In this document: piece after piece, positions 10,424 to 20,940 of the stretch
How positions within the stretch are numbered: the first letter of the stretch is position 1
Layout: each line of letters opens with the position of its first letter
Source: Chlorophyllum brunneum
Lineage: Eukaryota > Basidiomycota > Agaricomycetes > Agaricales > Agaricaceae
Direction: 5' to 3'
Length of the DNA: 64,000 nucleotides
Assembly (NCBI GenBank): GCA_963576785.1
Contig: OY756143.1
Location: 2,914,001-2,978,000 of the forward strand
The notes under the pieces: model-generated
Database searches by the model: none
Told to the model about the DNA's origin: nothing
The model's input: the letters and a program-made list of their open reading frames with translations, nothing else
Position numbers and translations under genes: made by a program

Positions 10424-11682
10424 TCAAGCGCCTTCATCCGGACGACCAACGAGTTTAACACCAGACACTTGATCTTTAGCAAAACGCTCTAATCCAGCCG
10501 TAATCCCTTCCAACCCTCCCCGAACAACTTCAACTCTACAAGGCTAAATCACAAAATATATTAACATCCAATGCCTAACATAAGAACAAAGCGCATACAT
10601 ACCTTGATCAACTCTTTTTCTAAAAATTCAGTAAGGTTACTGTACAACTTCGCGAATGCCTCTTTATTCTCAGGGGCGTAGCGTATACCAAACGTAGATC
10701 CGATATTCTTTTCTGGCGAGACCGTTATCTGGGATGCTTGTGTGAGTTGGAGATGACCACCAGGAACAAGTATATCATGAGCCATTTGTTGGGTTTGTGG
10801 GATTGCGACGGTGTCCATGATGTATTCAATCGGCCTAGACGTCGTTGCGATTACTTCCTCTCGGAGGGTAGTGTATGGAGCATTACGGTCAATAACCTTG
10901 TCAGCCCCGTAGCTCTTCAATAATTGCTCATGTTTGAGGGACGCAGTCGTGATAATCGGCGAGAATCCAGAGAGTTTGGCAAATTGAATAGCTGAAAGGA
11001 GCATTTTAAATTTATACTAAGAAGTGAAAATACACAACGTACCGTATTGTCCGACAACAGTAGCTCCTCCAAAAACGAGCAAGGGAATTCCCGAATACTT
11101 TCCTTGTCCATCACGATCTAACGGCGTTGCAAAACCAAGACCATCAGGACTGCGATTATACAATCCCAGATACGCAGCTCCTATCGCAGCTGGGAAAGTC
11201 GCTCCTTGATCATAAGAGATGTTGACCGGGAGCTAAATCATACAGATCATCACTCGATGCCTCGTATTGACGCATGATAGAGGAAGAATCATACTTTGGA
11301 TGTATGACTCGCTAAACCCAAAACAATTTCCTGGAACCCTCCCGAGTTATTACCAAACAGACCATGTGTAAGCCTATATACACGTCAGGACACCTTCGTC
11401 AGTCAAGAAAGATACGCACACTCGATCACCCTTCGCGAAGCCATTCACTCCTTCCCCCACCTCCAACACATCACCAGCAATATCTATTCCAAGCACAACA
11501 GGATATTCCTCCACAAACACACCATATTTCTGTATCTTCCAATCGATGGGGTTCAAGCCGCAAGCCCTAACCTTGACGAGTAATTCTCCCGCACCAGGTC
11601 CTGAAATACTGTTCCTGCCAACCACGAATTTACCAAATTTCGAATCAAGATAGAGGGCTTTATGTTCTTTGGGAAGCGCCAT
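10424..11682 (-). CDS. Medium-chain (MDR) NAD(P)H-dependent oxidoreductase, enoyl-reductase/ToxD-like
   Basis: The protein starts MALPKEHKALYLDSKFGKF and has the GroES-like half (GELLVKVRACGLNPIDWKIQ, PVVLGIDIAGDVLEVGEGV, FAKGDRV) followed by the Rossmann half (GGATVVGQYAIQFAKLSGF, KSYGADKVIDR). The glycine-rich nucleotide motif is VFGGATVVGQYA. Zinc-ligand cysteines of classic alcohol dehydrogenases are not seen, which fits the quinone/enoyl-reductase branch (about 350 aa). It reduces C=C or carbonyl bonds of small molecules; the substrate is unknown. At least five exons. The C-terminus reads GVKLVGRPDEGA. Family confident, reaction only general. Confidence 0.92.
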
Positions 11683-13035
11683 CGTTTGCCTTGTCTGCGA
11701 TAATTTTGGAGATTAATACACGGGACTGCGCAATTCGAGAAGATACAAGTCAGAGATTTATATGCATGGACAGAATTAATGGTACTGCGAGTGGGAAAGA
11801 ACACGTTTTTGAGTGAGTCTTGAGCTTGGAACCTTGTGGTAAATGTGCTGTAATTAGCCGAAAGCTAAAAACACTGCGCCATTGAACAAATCAAGCTGAT
11901 GCCTTATCGAAATAAAACGTGAACCCTGTACCATATATAACTACACATGCCTTATTTGGGTGGTATATAAAGTCATGACATAACAAGTGGTTTTATTTGT
12001 TTGTCGGCGCAACCATCCAACTCGGAATCTCTTATGATACCATCATCGTATGATTCCCCGCTCACTTCCTTGGAAGGCAGAATCCAAAACAGCCAAATCT
12101 GCCAACAGAGGAGCTCCTCGAGATGATGTACCCCCTCTATCGAACCCGCTGGAACGGTTCTGAATTCGGGGACGGGGACGGGATATTTTGAACAGGTCCT
12201 CCACACGCTTTCCGACGGTAAACCAAGAATTCGGAGGGCCTCAGCAGCCAATGATGACTACGCTCAGACTGTGACAAAATAATTTTCGGGCTGTGGGCAG
12301 AACCTCTGAATCTGAGATAGATATCAGAGGCTCAAGCGCTCATATAGCGTTCATAGTTCATCGTGCTTCCTTTGATCCGCCCAGAATGGTACTCCGCAAT
12401 TAATCACCGCCGCGAGACATCAAGTTATAGTAAACCTTATGCATGAACCTCATGAAGGAGATCCCTAGTATCATGGTGGTGCCACCGGATGCTCTCTGTT
12501 GCATGCGCACTATGCCCCTCTATAGTATCATCCCACTGTGATATCACACAAAGGTGGTATCGATATCGACCACTGCACTCAGCGTCCCGGAAGAACCAGA
12601 TGATGAACGTTTCATCGGCGGAAATCAGCCAGATAGTTTCTCCTTGATTATTTGCGCGAACTGCCTTCACCCCTCAAAGGCCGTTATATGGCAACAATTT
12701 TTCCCAACCTGGAGTTCGGGTATCGGAAGTTGCCCTTGGACGCTAAAGCTGAAGATAGTTTGGCTGAGGAAAAAGCACTCAGCATGGCTATGTGCAGAAC
12801 AACAGTTTTCCGCTTTGTATATTTTTAGAAATACTGTTAGGTGTGCTGATGGATTCGCACAGCCTCGGCGCCTCGTAACCATGTTTCGAATTCAAAGAAA
12901 GATTGGCAGTGGGATCGATGGTTTCACTACCTATCACATACTCGAACGCTGGAAGTTAGGGACTGTATTCAAATGCATATATATCTCCCCGTATACAAGA
13001 CCAGTCTACATTGTCTCTGTATTCACATACTCACC
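11683..13035. other. Intergenic 1.35 kb; weak minus-strand frames only
   Basis: On the minus strand, two open stretches (11973-12251, beginning MAAEALRILGLP; and about 12437-12670) have protein-like composition but no family I recognise and no clear splice path joining them. They could be remnants of a gene. At 12978-12984 TATATAT lies 55 bases before the next plus-strand ATG. Confidence 0.35.
12977..12986 (+). promoter_or_regulatory. TATA-like box upstream of the DUF6533-type gene
   Basis: CATATATATC lies about 52-58 bases before the ATG at 13036, followed by a C/T-rich stretch where transcription could start. Assignment rests on spacing only. Confidence 0.4.
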
Positions 13036-14598
13036 ATGGACTCTGCAATCATCAAGACCCTCCCCGCGATTATACAACAGTTCAATATAACAGGAGTAAG
13101 TACTTGGAGTACATTCCCCTCATGTGCATCTAACCAAATGTTCTAGTATAGTAAAGGTAGTTTCTCAACAATTTAAACCAGCAGTTTTCATGGACCATAG
13201 TCACCAGTTGCATTAATCACGCTCTTCACGGCTGATTTTCTCCATACTCTGCCCGACGAGGTACACAAGATTTTTATGCACCAGCCGTACATTTTCTGAG
13301 CGCTTTTACATTTAGATCAATTTCCTCTGGCCATCGTCATGGACACTGGTTAAAATTGTGTTCTTCATCTGTCGTTATTCGCCCTTCGTCGACGCGATCG
13401 TAGCAATAATTGGTAAGTTAGTAGCCCTTGTTCAGCATTGACGTGGACTAATAGAATATACTAGGAATTGCGTCATTAAATCCCCCAACTAATGTGATTT
13501 CCCGCCTCGGATTCACTATTCAAACGAGATACTGAACAGTACGTCGAAGGTTTGCACCCAAATCGTTCGAATCACTATTTGGTCTGGAGGCATAGGCCAA
13601 ATTTCTGCACATGGCGAGTTCACCACTGGGCTTTTGCTTGACGACTCCTCTTATCACCCCTTTTATGTAGTCATCCTGATCATCAGGGTATATGCCCTAC
13701 TGGGAAGGTCGCGTCTCACTGCATTCTTGCTCTCCTTCTTTGGCGTGGTCAGTTCCGAAAATCTTTCCCCTTTTCTTTTACATAAATCTGAGAAGCTCAA
13801 ATCAGGGTGTCTTCGCCGCAGCATTGACTTTTATAACTTCTGTTGAACGCCAATACACAGGTTCGCGAGCTCTGTGCTCTGTTTTCTATCTACATTTCAC
13901 TGACAAGTTCATAGTCATCCGCTCACCTCTCCCCGGATTCATCCCCGGATGTCTAATGACTAGCTCATCCGCTGCCTCCGCTACACTTTCCATTGCTGGA
14001 ATAATTGTTTCGGTCGCTGCAGAAACACGTAGGCTTTCGTTTAGAATTTAGAGTGGGTTGATAGCTCACAGATGGTTTTGTCATTTCCCAGTCCTCTTCC
14101 CAATAGTTTGTTGGGCTAGGTTCCTAAAATACAAAGAAGAACGGAACCTATTGGCCAGAAAGTTATATAATGATGCGCTCATTTATTACTTGATCTCTTT
14201 TGGTGTGCCACATTTCCCCTATTTGTGGACTTGTCGTGGCGAGTTCGAGACCCTAACCATATATTTGCAGCCGTTTCTACGTCAGGCATTATCGTATGGT
14301 TTGCCTCAACAGGCCCCATACGTGACCTGAGCTCTCGGTGAGTTTTCTTGACATCCTCGATTCAGAGAGACCGATTTCTTCTTGGGCATGTAGTGTGCCA
14401 CGGTTTCTGCTCAACATCGTCGCGTGCCGAATTATCCTCCAAATTCGAAAGTATGGACAGGAGGGGCGCCAGTCAGCAGATACGGACAATGCTTTCACGG
14501 CTCTTATCGACGAAACGCATCCACCCGTTTCTCGGCTACAATTCAGAGTTACTGTCCAGAGTAATGACACCGATTTACCCCACCGGGACCACGTGTAA
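13036..14598 (+). CDS. DUF6533-type multipass membrane protein
   Basis: A chain of short exons gives successive hydrophobic helices in the order of the DUF6533 family, abundant in Agaricomycetes: SPVALITLFTADFLHTLPDE, INFLWPSSWTLVKIVFFICR, YSPFVDAIVAII, a Cys-containing turn (SKVCTQIVRI), LIIRVYALLGRSRLTAFLLS, VFAAALTFITSV, ASATLSIAGIIVSVAAE, then VSTSGIIVWFASTGP and SVPRFLLNIVACRIILQIR, with a polar tail. About seven membrane passes; the function is unknown, though the topology recalls receptor-like proteins. Splicing needs some unusual sites: a GC donor at about 13617 and a GTCATT donor at about 13470. The region 13095-13195 could be one intron or two. It may be intact or slightly decayed. 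Confidence 0.68.
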
Positions 14599-14656
14599 AC
14601 AAGTTTGAAAAAGATGAAGGGCGTCCGTTAATAGATCCACCATCCGTTCTGACAGC

Positions 14657-15526
14657 TTAGTACGAAAATTTGCTCTCAACGCCATCCTTGACAGCGAGCC
14701 ACGAAGGTCGGTTTGTGATGTCGTTGAACCAGCTTTGTACATCCGACGAGTCAGAGCCGTTATTGGGTTAATAGTAATAAATCAGCCTACCGAGCGACAT
14801 TCGGCCTTGTAGAGAAGAGGTCGACGCCAATGTGCGGAAGGCTAGAACCATATGGCAGATGGAAGAAATCCGCCAGCGTAATTTCCTGCGATGGTTCAGA
14901 GGGTTGTCAAGGCGTGCAGTACAAACAGAGCGTACATTACCAGCGAGATACTTGCTCTTACTCAGGATAGCTTCATAAGCATCGAGTTTAGGTTTGAGCG
15001 CTTCGACGGCTCTTTGGAATGCGACCTCATTCGTAGGACCGAGTCCTAGAGAGCTACAACGAGACGTTCCATCGGTCCCTTTCCGATTGACACGAGGATC
15101 ACTCACGGTCTTATAACCTTCTGAAAGACCGCCTTGACAGCGTAGCGGTCAAAATTCTGGGTTTCGATGGAAGCAGCCTGCTCGAAGAGAGCCAAGCCTT
15201 TTAAATCGGTGGGGATGAGGGGTGTACCTTGTTTAGCCCACTTGGTAGCAATGTATCGACAGATTGCGCGACTTTCATACAGAATAAACCCATCATCATC
15301 CTGAGAACCCGAGGAAAAGTCAGACGAAGTAATATGTTGTTGGTTTGAAGCGTACTATGAAGGGCACTTGACCAAACGGTTGCTTCTCGAGGTAAGCAGG
15401 GGATTTATGTTCTCTGCCTGCTCTGTCGACTCCCATGCATTCGAAGGGGACCTTTTTTTCATGGAGAATTTGAGCAACACGGCGCGTATTTGTTGATTTG
15501 GGAAAGCCATGTAGCCTAAGGATCAT
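14657..15526 (-). CDS. Glutathione S-transferase (fungal phi/Ure2-like)
   Basis: The N-terminal thioredoxin fold starts MILRLHGFPKSTNTRRVAQI, with the Ser/Thr turn at the usual catalytic position, and KQPFGQVPFI, whose cis-Pro belongs to the glutathione site; then DDDGFILYESRAICRYIATK, the SR being the glutathione gamma-Glu contact. The helical domain reads NEVAFQRAVEALKPKLDAYE, SKSKYLAGN, EITLADFFHLPYG and ends NRPSWLAVKDGVESKFSY. The length is that of the family (about 215-230 aa). Cytosolic detoxification or stress enzyme. Adjacent genes point the same way (transport, oxidoreduction), but nothing shows joint control. Confidence 0.93.
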
Positions 15527-16043
15527 TCTGACTCTATGAGTGAAGAACTTTAGTAGAGGACTGCCGGGGTTGGGAACACGCGGCAGAGTTTGTACTCTTC
15601 TGTAATGAGGTCCTCGTCGCGTGTGAGAATGGAAAATCCAATTTATCTACCATGAGATGCTACAGTCGATGCGTGCGAAGGTGTGTCATCAGAAGTCCAG
15701 TGAATCGGCTGGGATTATCATCAGGATGTTTTTCTCTCCCTTATGATTGGTGCTAGCCCGGACTGATTGAGGGTGAGGCAAAGCAGCGTATTGCCTGAAT
15801 ACATTATTTGTGTTGCTGATGGTATCATTCTGCGCAATGTTGTGAGTCGGCTATCCAACCGCGTTGAGCAGGGCTGAAGTTGGATCACATGATCCTGGCG
15901 AGTGAGGTCTATGAAGACCAACAGTCTCTGGCACAACTTGTGCTTGAAAGTTATGAACGGACATAGATGAATTACATATATCATGCCACTATGATTGACT
16001 AATCCTCGAAAACGACTACTCATTCAGTGTCTTAACCAACTGT
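15527..16043. other. Intergenic 0.5 kb between GST and UNC93-like gene
   Basis: It contains the GST upstream region and the 3' flank of the UNC93-like gene. Nothing coding is recognised and no clear TATA box is seen. Confidence 0.5.
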
Positions 16044-18261
16044 TCAGCTTGAATCATTGGAGGCTTTCCTCTCTGTCGGACCTTCTTCGACTTCACCCTT
16101 TTCAGTGTGCACAGGAGAAGGAGTGATCGCAAAAACGGTTGGTAATGCAATAATCAATGCACCACCGAGAAGCGCCCAGTTAATTGTAAGCTGGGTAATG
16201 GGACGATCTTTCAATCGACTTAAGCATGTACAAATCAGCCTGAGTTAAAAATCTGGGGGCTCACAGTGCAATGCGTTGATTCTCCACGCGACCGCTCCGC
16301 CCGTTGCTTGGAACGTCTTGTACACTGTACATCAAAAACCGTCAGACCATTCTAGGATATACTCGGGTTAGGGAATTAGTCCTTACAGCCAACAAACTTC
16401 GCTGCGGCTTGGGGACTTTCAGCTAATGAGGCCATCAACCAATAACAATACGACTGATACCCGTCAGTAACTATGATCTCCATTATGCAAACTCCCACAC
16501 TCACTTGCCAGAAGGCATCAAAGGCGCCGTAGAAGAAGTATCTGAAATACCACCACGATCTTAGTACGCGACGGACCTACGAGCATCAATGGAGAGCGCT
16601 TACAACCAGAATGGGCCAATGAAGGTCCTTGCATCAGAAAAATCTAGCCATTGCTTCCTCCCAATCTTGTCGGCCCAGCGTTGGAAAGCGAGTCCACCTA
16701 AGCGAGGGATCTCGATTCAAATCAACCGTCGAGGACATCGGAACAAGACCTTACCTCCCCAGATAGCGAAGCCCGTCGTGAATATGAAGACATATCCCAG
16801 AAGCGCACGTTGAGGACGTGTGAACCACTTGAGATCCAGCAGGAATCCAATCACGAGCCCACCGAACTAAGATGGCGATACCAAAATCAAATTCAGTTCA
16901 TAAGTACAATTTAGTACGCACCATTTGGGCAATCCAATACATTGCTCCGTTCAGGGACCTTGTCCTCAGCGTGAAAATATCACCTGGAAGGTCGTTAACG
17001 GATCACCAAACGTGCCTCGACTTGGGGACCAAGTATCCAGGGTAACTCACCGTTCACGTTATTTTGCTGGTAAGAATAGAAAAAGTTGGCGCAAAAGAAC
17101 GCAGGGATGAGTAAAATAATCCTCCAGTTCCCCATCGAGGTTAAGAAGTATCGAAGCTCCCGGCGGATGGACGAGGTAAACTCCTTCTTATCCGCTGGTG
17201 GAGGTCCAGCACGTGTGCCATCTTGCCTAATAACTTTATGGGGTGGAGAGATCAGACTCGAGCAGAGCCAGCCGAAAACTATGAAAATAGAGTTGATCGG
17301 GTCATCATATCAGATTCATTCGAGGTTCATACTCGGAACTAATTCACTCACTCATTATCGCCATGAAAGCACCATCTTAATCCGCGAAGACCGTAACGTC
17401 AAAAGGAGTGACGGAAGGATCATTCGAGGACTCACAAGTTCCGTCGGTCACGGTCCCCTTTTTCGAATGAAAATTCAATGCGAATGAAATAAAGGATCCA
17501 ATTCCTCCTCCAAGGTTGAAAACGACCTATTTATAAAGACCTTAGTGTTTTTCTAGCTGCCAGGGGCTGCAAGGATACCCAGAATAGTGCAATGGCCCGT
17601 CCTTTCTGGTCAGGCAAGGGGTACGAGACCATGATCTAAACGCAAGGATATACGCTCAGAACGGCCCAAACAGTAGAGTTCGAAAAACTCAACAGCTCCT
17701 TGGGCCACCCAGAGGAAGGATGCGCCAATACCAAGAATCGCTCCGCTGGCGATCACAAACGCCGAGTTGTGGGTGTGGTTGTAACATAAAAGTGAACCCG
17801 AGTACAATGGATAAGTCCAGCCGCCTAAGCATATCGCGTCACAGAAGTTCAGCTGATATCGGATTGGACGGACCTATGAGCAGGCATGTTCGGGGACCGA
17901 ACATCTGTTATTATTCCATGCGGATTTAGGACGGTTTTATGACTGTGTTACTAAAATCTCACATCAAAAATTGGGGGAACGAGAGTAAGCGCAGAAGCCG
18001 CTGTAGCGGCTAGGAGAGCCACAGTTGCGTTAGCAGCAACAGTGCTATCTAGCTGACCAGATCCGCCTAGACCGCTAATAGCGTTGTACATTCCTGTAGG
18101 CTTCTGTGAATAATCTATATAGTTGGGACACCAGGGCGCCTACCTGGGCAGCAGAAGCAGACGATGGAGATCAGCAGTATCTGCGTCATTGGTAACCTCC
18201 ATACTTCCGAAATGGATTTCCCAAGGACCTGCGTTCTGGTTTCCGTAGTTTCTTGATGCAT
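16044..18261 (-). CDS. UNC93-like major-facilitator membrane protein
   Basis: The start MHQETTETRTQVLGKSISE at 18261 leads into TQILLISIVCFCCPGMYNAI and SGLGGSGQLDSTVAANATVA, the signature of the fungal UNC93/DUF895 family. Further helices include FGPRTCLLIGGWTYPLYSGS, HNSAFVIASGAILGIGASFL, WVAQGA, SYPLPDQKGRAIALFW, then the loop IRQDGTRAGPPPADKKEF and WRIILLIPAFFCANFFYSYQ, and late SYCYWLMASLAESPQAAAKF. The tail is polar (EGPTERKASNDSS). About 11-12 helices over roughly 480 aa in about 11 exons. Members are plasma-membrane or endosomal proteins related to MFS carriers; the substrate is unknown. The reading frame looks intact throughout. Confidence 0.9.
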
Positions 18262-18827
18262 TTTTCGCGCTCTCTCCCAGTTCGAAAACTCTGTGAGAGT
18301 GGGACTACAGGAAGAGGGAGTGCATGTCGAGAGATAATTACCAGTAATATTTTCTCACTTGCTCGGCAAACCCTGCTTTGTTCACGGGACCGGGGAAACC
18401 GCAAGAAGCATACCCCACATTCTCATGAACTTAGATGATGCTGGTGGTGACATCCCCTTTGGTGGCGAAGCATGTGGAGGCTTTGAGGCAAAGCGTTTGG
18501 GACCATGTGACGTGGCATTGAGATTCCAACGCGACCGCAAGGCGATACTCGCTTCTGCTATCTTGTTTTTTCTTGTTGAGGACGTTCTTGTTATCTGCGG
18601 GTGTAAGCTGGTAGCATAGGAAGATTGGAATTCAACGATCCTGAAGCTTGAAGCTTGAAGCCTAATTGACCAGTCTGGTTGACTCGGCGTGACGTTAGCA
18701 TCTGCAACAGCGTTGGTAGACGCTTCCAGAACATATGTATGGGGGTGAAGATCGATAAAGGACAGGAGTGATGGCTCCGTCAGGAGCGGGTATACTACAG
18801 AAAGAATGTCTGAATGAGTGTGGATTA
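18262..18827. other. Intergenic 0.57 kb; short GAAGCTT tandem
   Basis: Upstream region of the UNC93-like gene and 3' flank of the SLATT gene. Around 18642-18662 the unit GAAGCTT is repeated almost three times. No coding frame is convincing. Confidence 0.5.
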
Positions 18828-20315
18828 CTAAGCTAAAATCTCGTATGGTGTATCAAGCTGGAGGTGCCAGCTTCCTTTCCCTGGGTTCACATATGGGTCA
18901 GCCTGAGTGGCCTTATGGTAGAAAAAGAAGTCGCACCCGCTCGCGTTGCCCAGTAATTCTTCGAATCGCCTGCGCAAGCGATCAATTTCCCTATCCCACT
19001 CGCCGGAATCAACGTGTCCATGGTCGAGCTTGAACGCCTCAGCTTCGCGAATAAATTGATCCAAGTCCTTCCCACGAGTGATTGACAACTCCGGCTCATT
19101 GGATCCTCGTGCTCGTGCCAAATAGGACGCTACTATTGTTGATAAAGCACCTGTATGGATTAAGAACTTAGCTTGGATTGCGTTGAGCAAGGGCCAGGTG
19201 CCTACCAAATATTGTTGTTTGAATGGCAGTCTGGTAAAAAATCAGAATCGGTTATTCTTATAAGTTCTTCTGACTGACCTGCCGACCCGTCGTGCCCACT
19301 GCCGACAGCCCTGTTGTCACGGAACCGAGGATAACCTGAAGTCCGATTGCAGCGTTGAGTGCCCATGCAGTGGCCTTTGCCTTCGCAGCGTATTTATTGC
19401 GTTCCGTAATCGCAGTATCGAGGGTGGGCTGTATACGTTCGCTGACAGTTCGTTTGCGCTGACAGGATTCAGTTTGTAGAATAGGGCCCCACGGACGCGA
19501 CTTACCTTTTCGTCAACGGGAACTATCCAGTCAATGCCCGACCTTCTTGGAGGTCCGTGCCCGAGGATTGACCCATGGCTGTCTAAAGTTCGTTGTCGAC
19601 GACTTGGTAAACCGTTATCGCCTAGACGAGCTTGAGGCAGAGTCGGTAACGGTTGATTAGTGCGGAAGGTACTATCTCTGTGTAGCTCGGGGAGGCCGTG
19701 TCCTGACAAAGTGTCCGCATCTTCCAATCTCTCCACGGATGGTGTAATACCCCTACTCGTTGAACGTGCTGTCCGAATCTGTGGTAAGGGTGGTCGAGCA
19801 GTAGGTGGAGTCGGGGGGTTCGGTAATCCATATTCTGGTCCTGGTCCACCTAAAGTAGACCCAGTCGTTGGTCTGGCACCAGGGGCGCTTTGTTCGGCCA
19901 TTGGCTGAGACGAAGGAAACTGGGCCGGCTGTTGTGATGGTGTTCTTGGTCGACTTTGATCAGCAGTTAGAGATTGTTCAGCAGAAGGCATCGATGTAGC
20001 TGGAGGTACAGGTTGCTGAGAAGTAGGAGGCACCATTGTTACTGACGAAGGTGCAGTCTGCTGAGGGGCAGGAAACATCGTTGCTGGCGGTGACGACGCC
20101 ACCTGTTGGGAAGCGGGAGATATCGTCGTTGCCGGTGGAGGCGCCGCTTGCTGGGAACCAGGTCCGGCGGGTCGCGTCTCGGAGGCGTCAGATGGGGCCG
20201 GAACCGAAGTGCTCGTTGATTCGAGTGTTGTTCCTGGTGTTGTGTTGGGTGGCACTGCGCTAGAAGCACCAGGCCCAGAGGAAGGTACGGGCGGGGTAGG
20301 ATCAGGTCGTTCCAT
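18828..20315 (-). CDS. SLATT-domain (SMODS/SLOG-associating 2TM effector) protein, fungal type
   Basis: The first 220 residues are low-complexity, rich in Pro, Ser, Thr, Gln and Ala, probably disordered and cytosolic. Then comes the core: RRSGIDWIVPVDEK, ERIQPTLDTAITERNKYAAK, a first membrane helix NAAIGLQVILGSVTTGLSAV, the hinge GTTGRQTAIQTTIFG, a second helix ALSTIVASYLARARGSNEPE, and the helical tail with KDLDQFIREAEAFKLDHGH and RLRRRFEELLGN. This matches the fungal SLATT family as I know it. Bacterial SLATT proteins are membrane effectors paired with nucleotide-second-messenger sensors; the fungal role is unknown. A 25-nt exon encodes TAIQTTIF. No cyclase- or SLOG-like partner is seen nearby. 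Confidence 0.85.
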
Positions 20316-20940
20316 CGTAAAGGTGAACCTACGCAGGCGCGGACTTGGACAGGGAAAGTAAACCTCAGCACTTCGCCCATCTTGGCTGCGTCGCTTTTCT
20401 TCTATGTTCTGACAGGTAGCTTGGAAGCCATAGAAAGCTGACAGTACATATGTCCGACATCAGCTCGCAACATTGCCATATGTAGCATGTTGTAATTCTT
20501 GATCAAAGAGAGCTCCATCACCATGATAGAAAAACTCTCACACCTCCTGGCAACGATCCAAGCGAACCTGAACAAAGCTTTAAACGAGCTCTTGTTCGCT
20601 TTATGTCTCGCCAAGGAACAGTGTCGGAGAAGTCCTATCAGTGACGATTGCGACACTCATTCCCAGGACAGTTCAATAATACGAGGGAAGAGACTGGACG
20701 TGACTCACAACTTCTTCCAAACTTAAAAATCATCTCACGGAACTTTCGCACCAATCATCACCTCACAAAACGCGAGTGAACACGTATCCATAACCTGGGA
20801 AATCGAAACTAATACTGGACATAACGAGCATTGAAGCATATTTAGTTCACTGGGCGCTGTGAATGGGATGTCAGTTCGAAGCGTCAAAACATGATCTGGG
20901 AAGACTCCACACCTGAGAAAACATCGGGTGCAATGATTGT
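20316..20940. other. Intergenic 0.6 kb between SLATT and XRN1 genes
   Basis: Upstream region of the SLATT gene and 3' flank of XRN1. Open frames here are under 85 codons, overlap each other on both strands, and match nothing I know. Confidence 0.5.

Noticed and set aside
12554..13090. 178-codon plus-strand ORF upstream of the DUF6533-type gene
   Set aside because: It overlaps the first exon and TATA-like box of that gene in another frame, has no motif and no homology I recognise.
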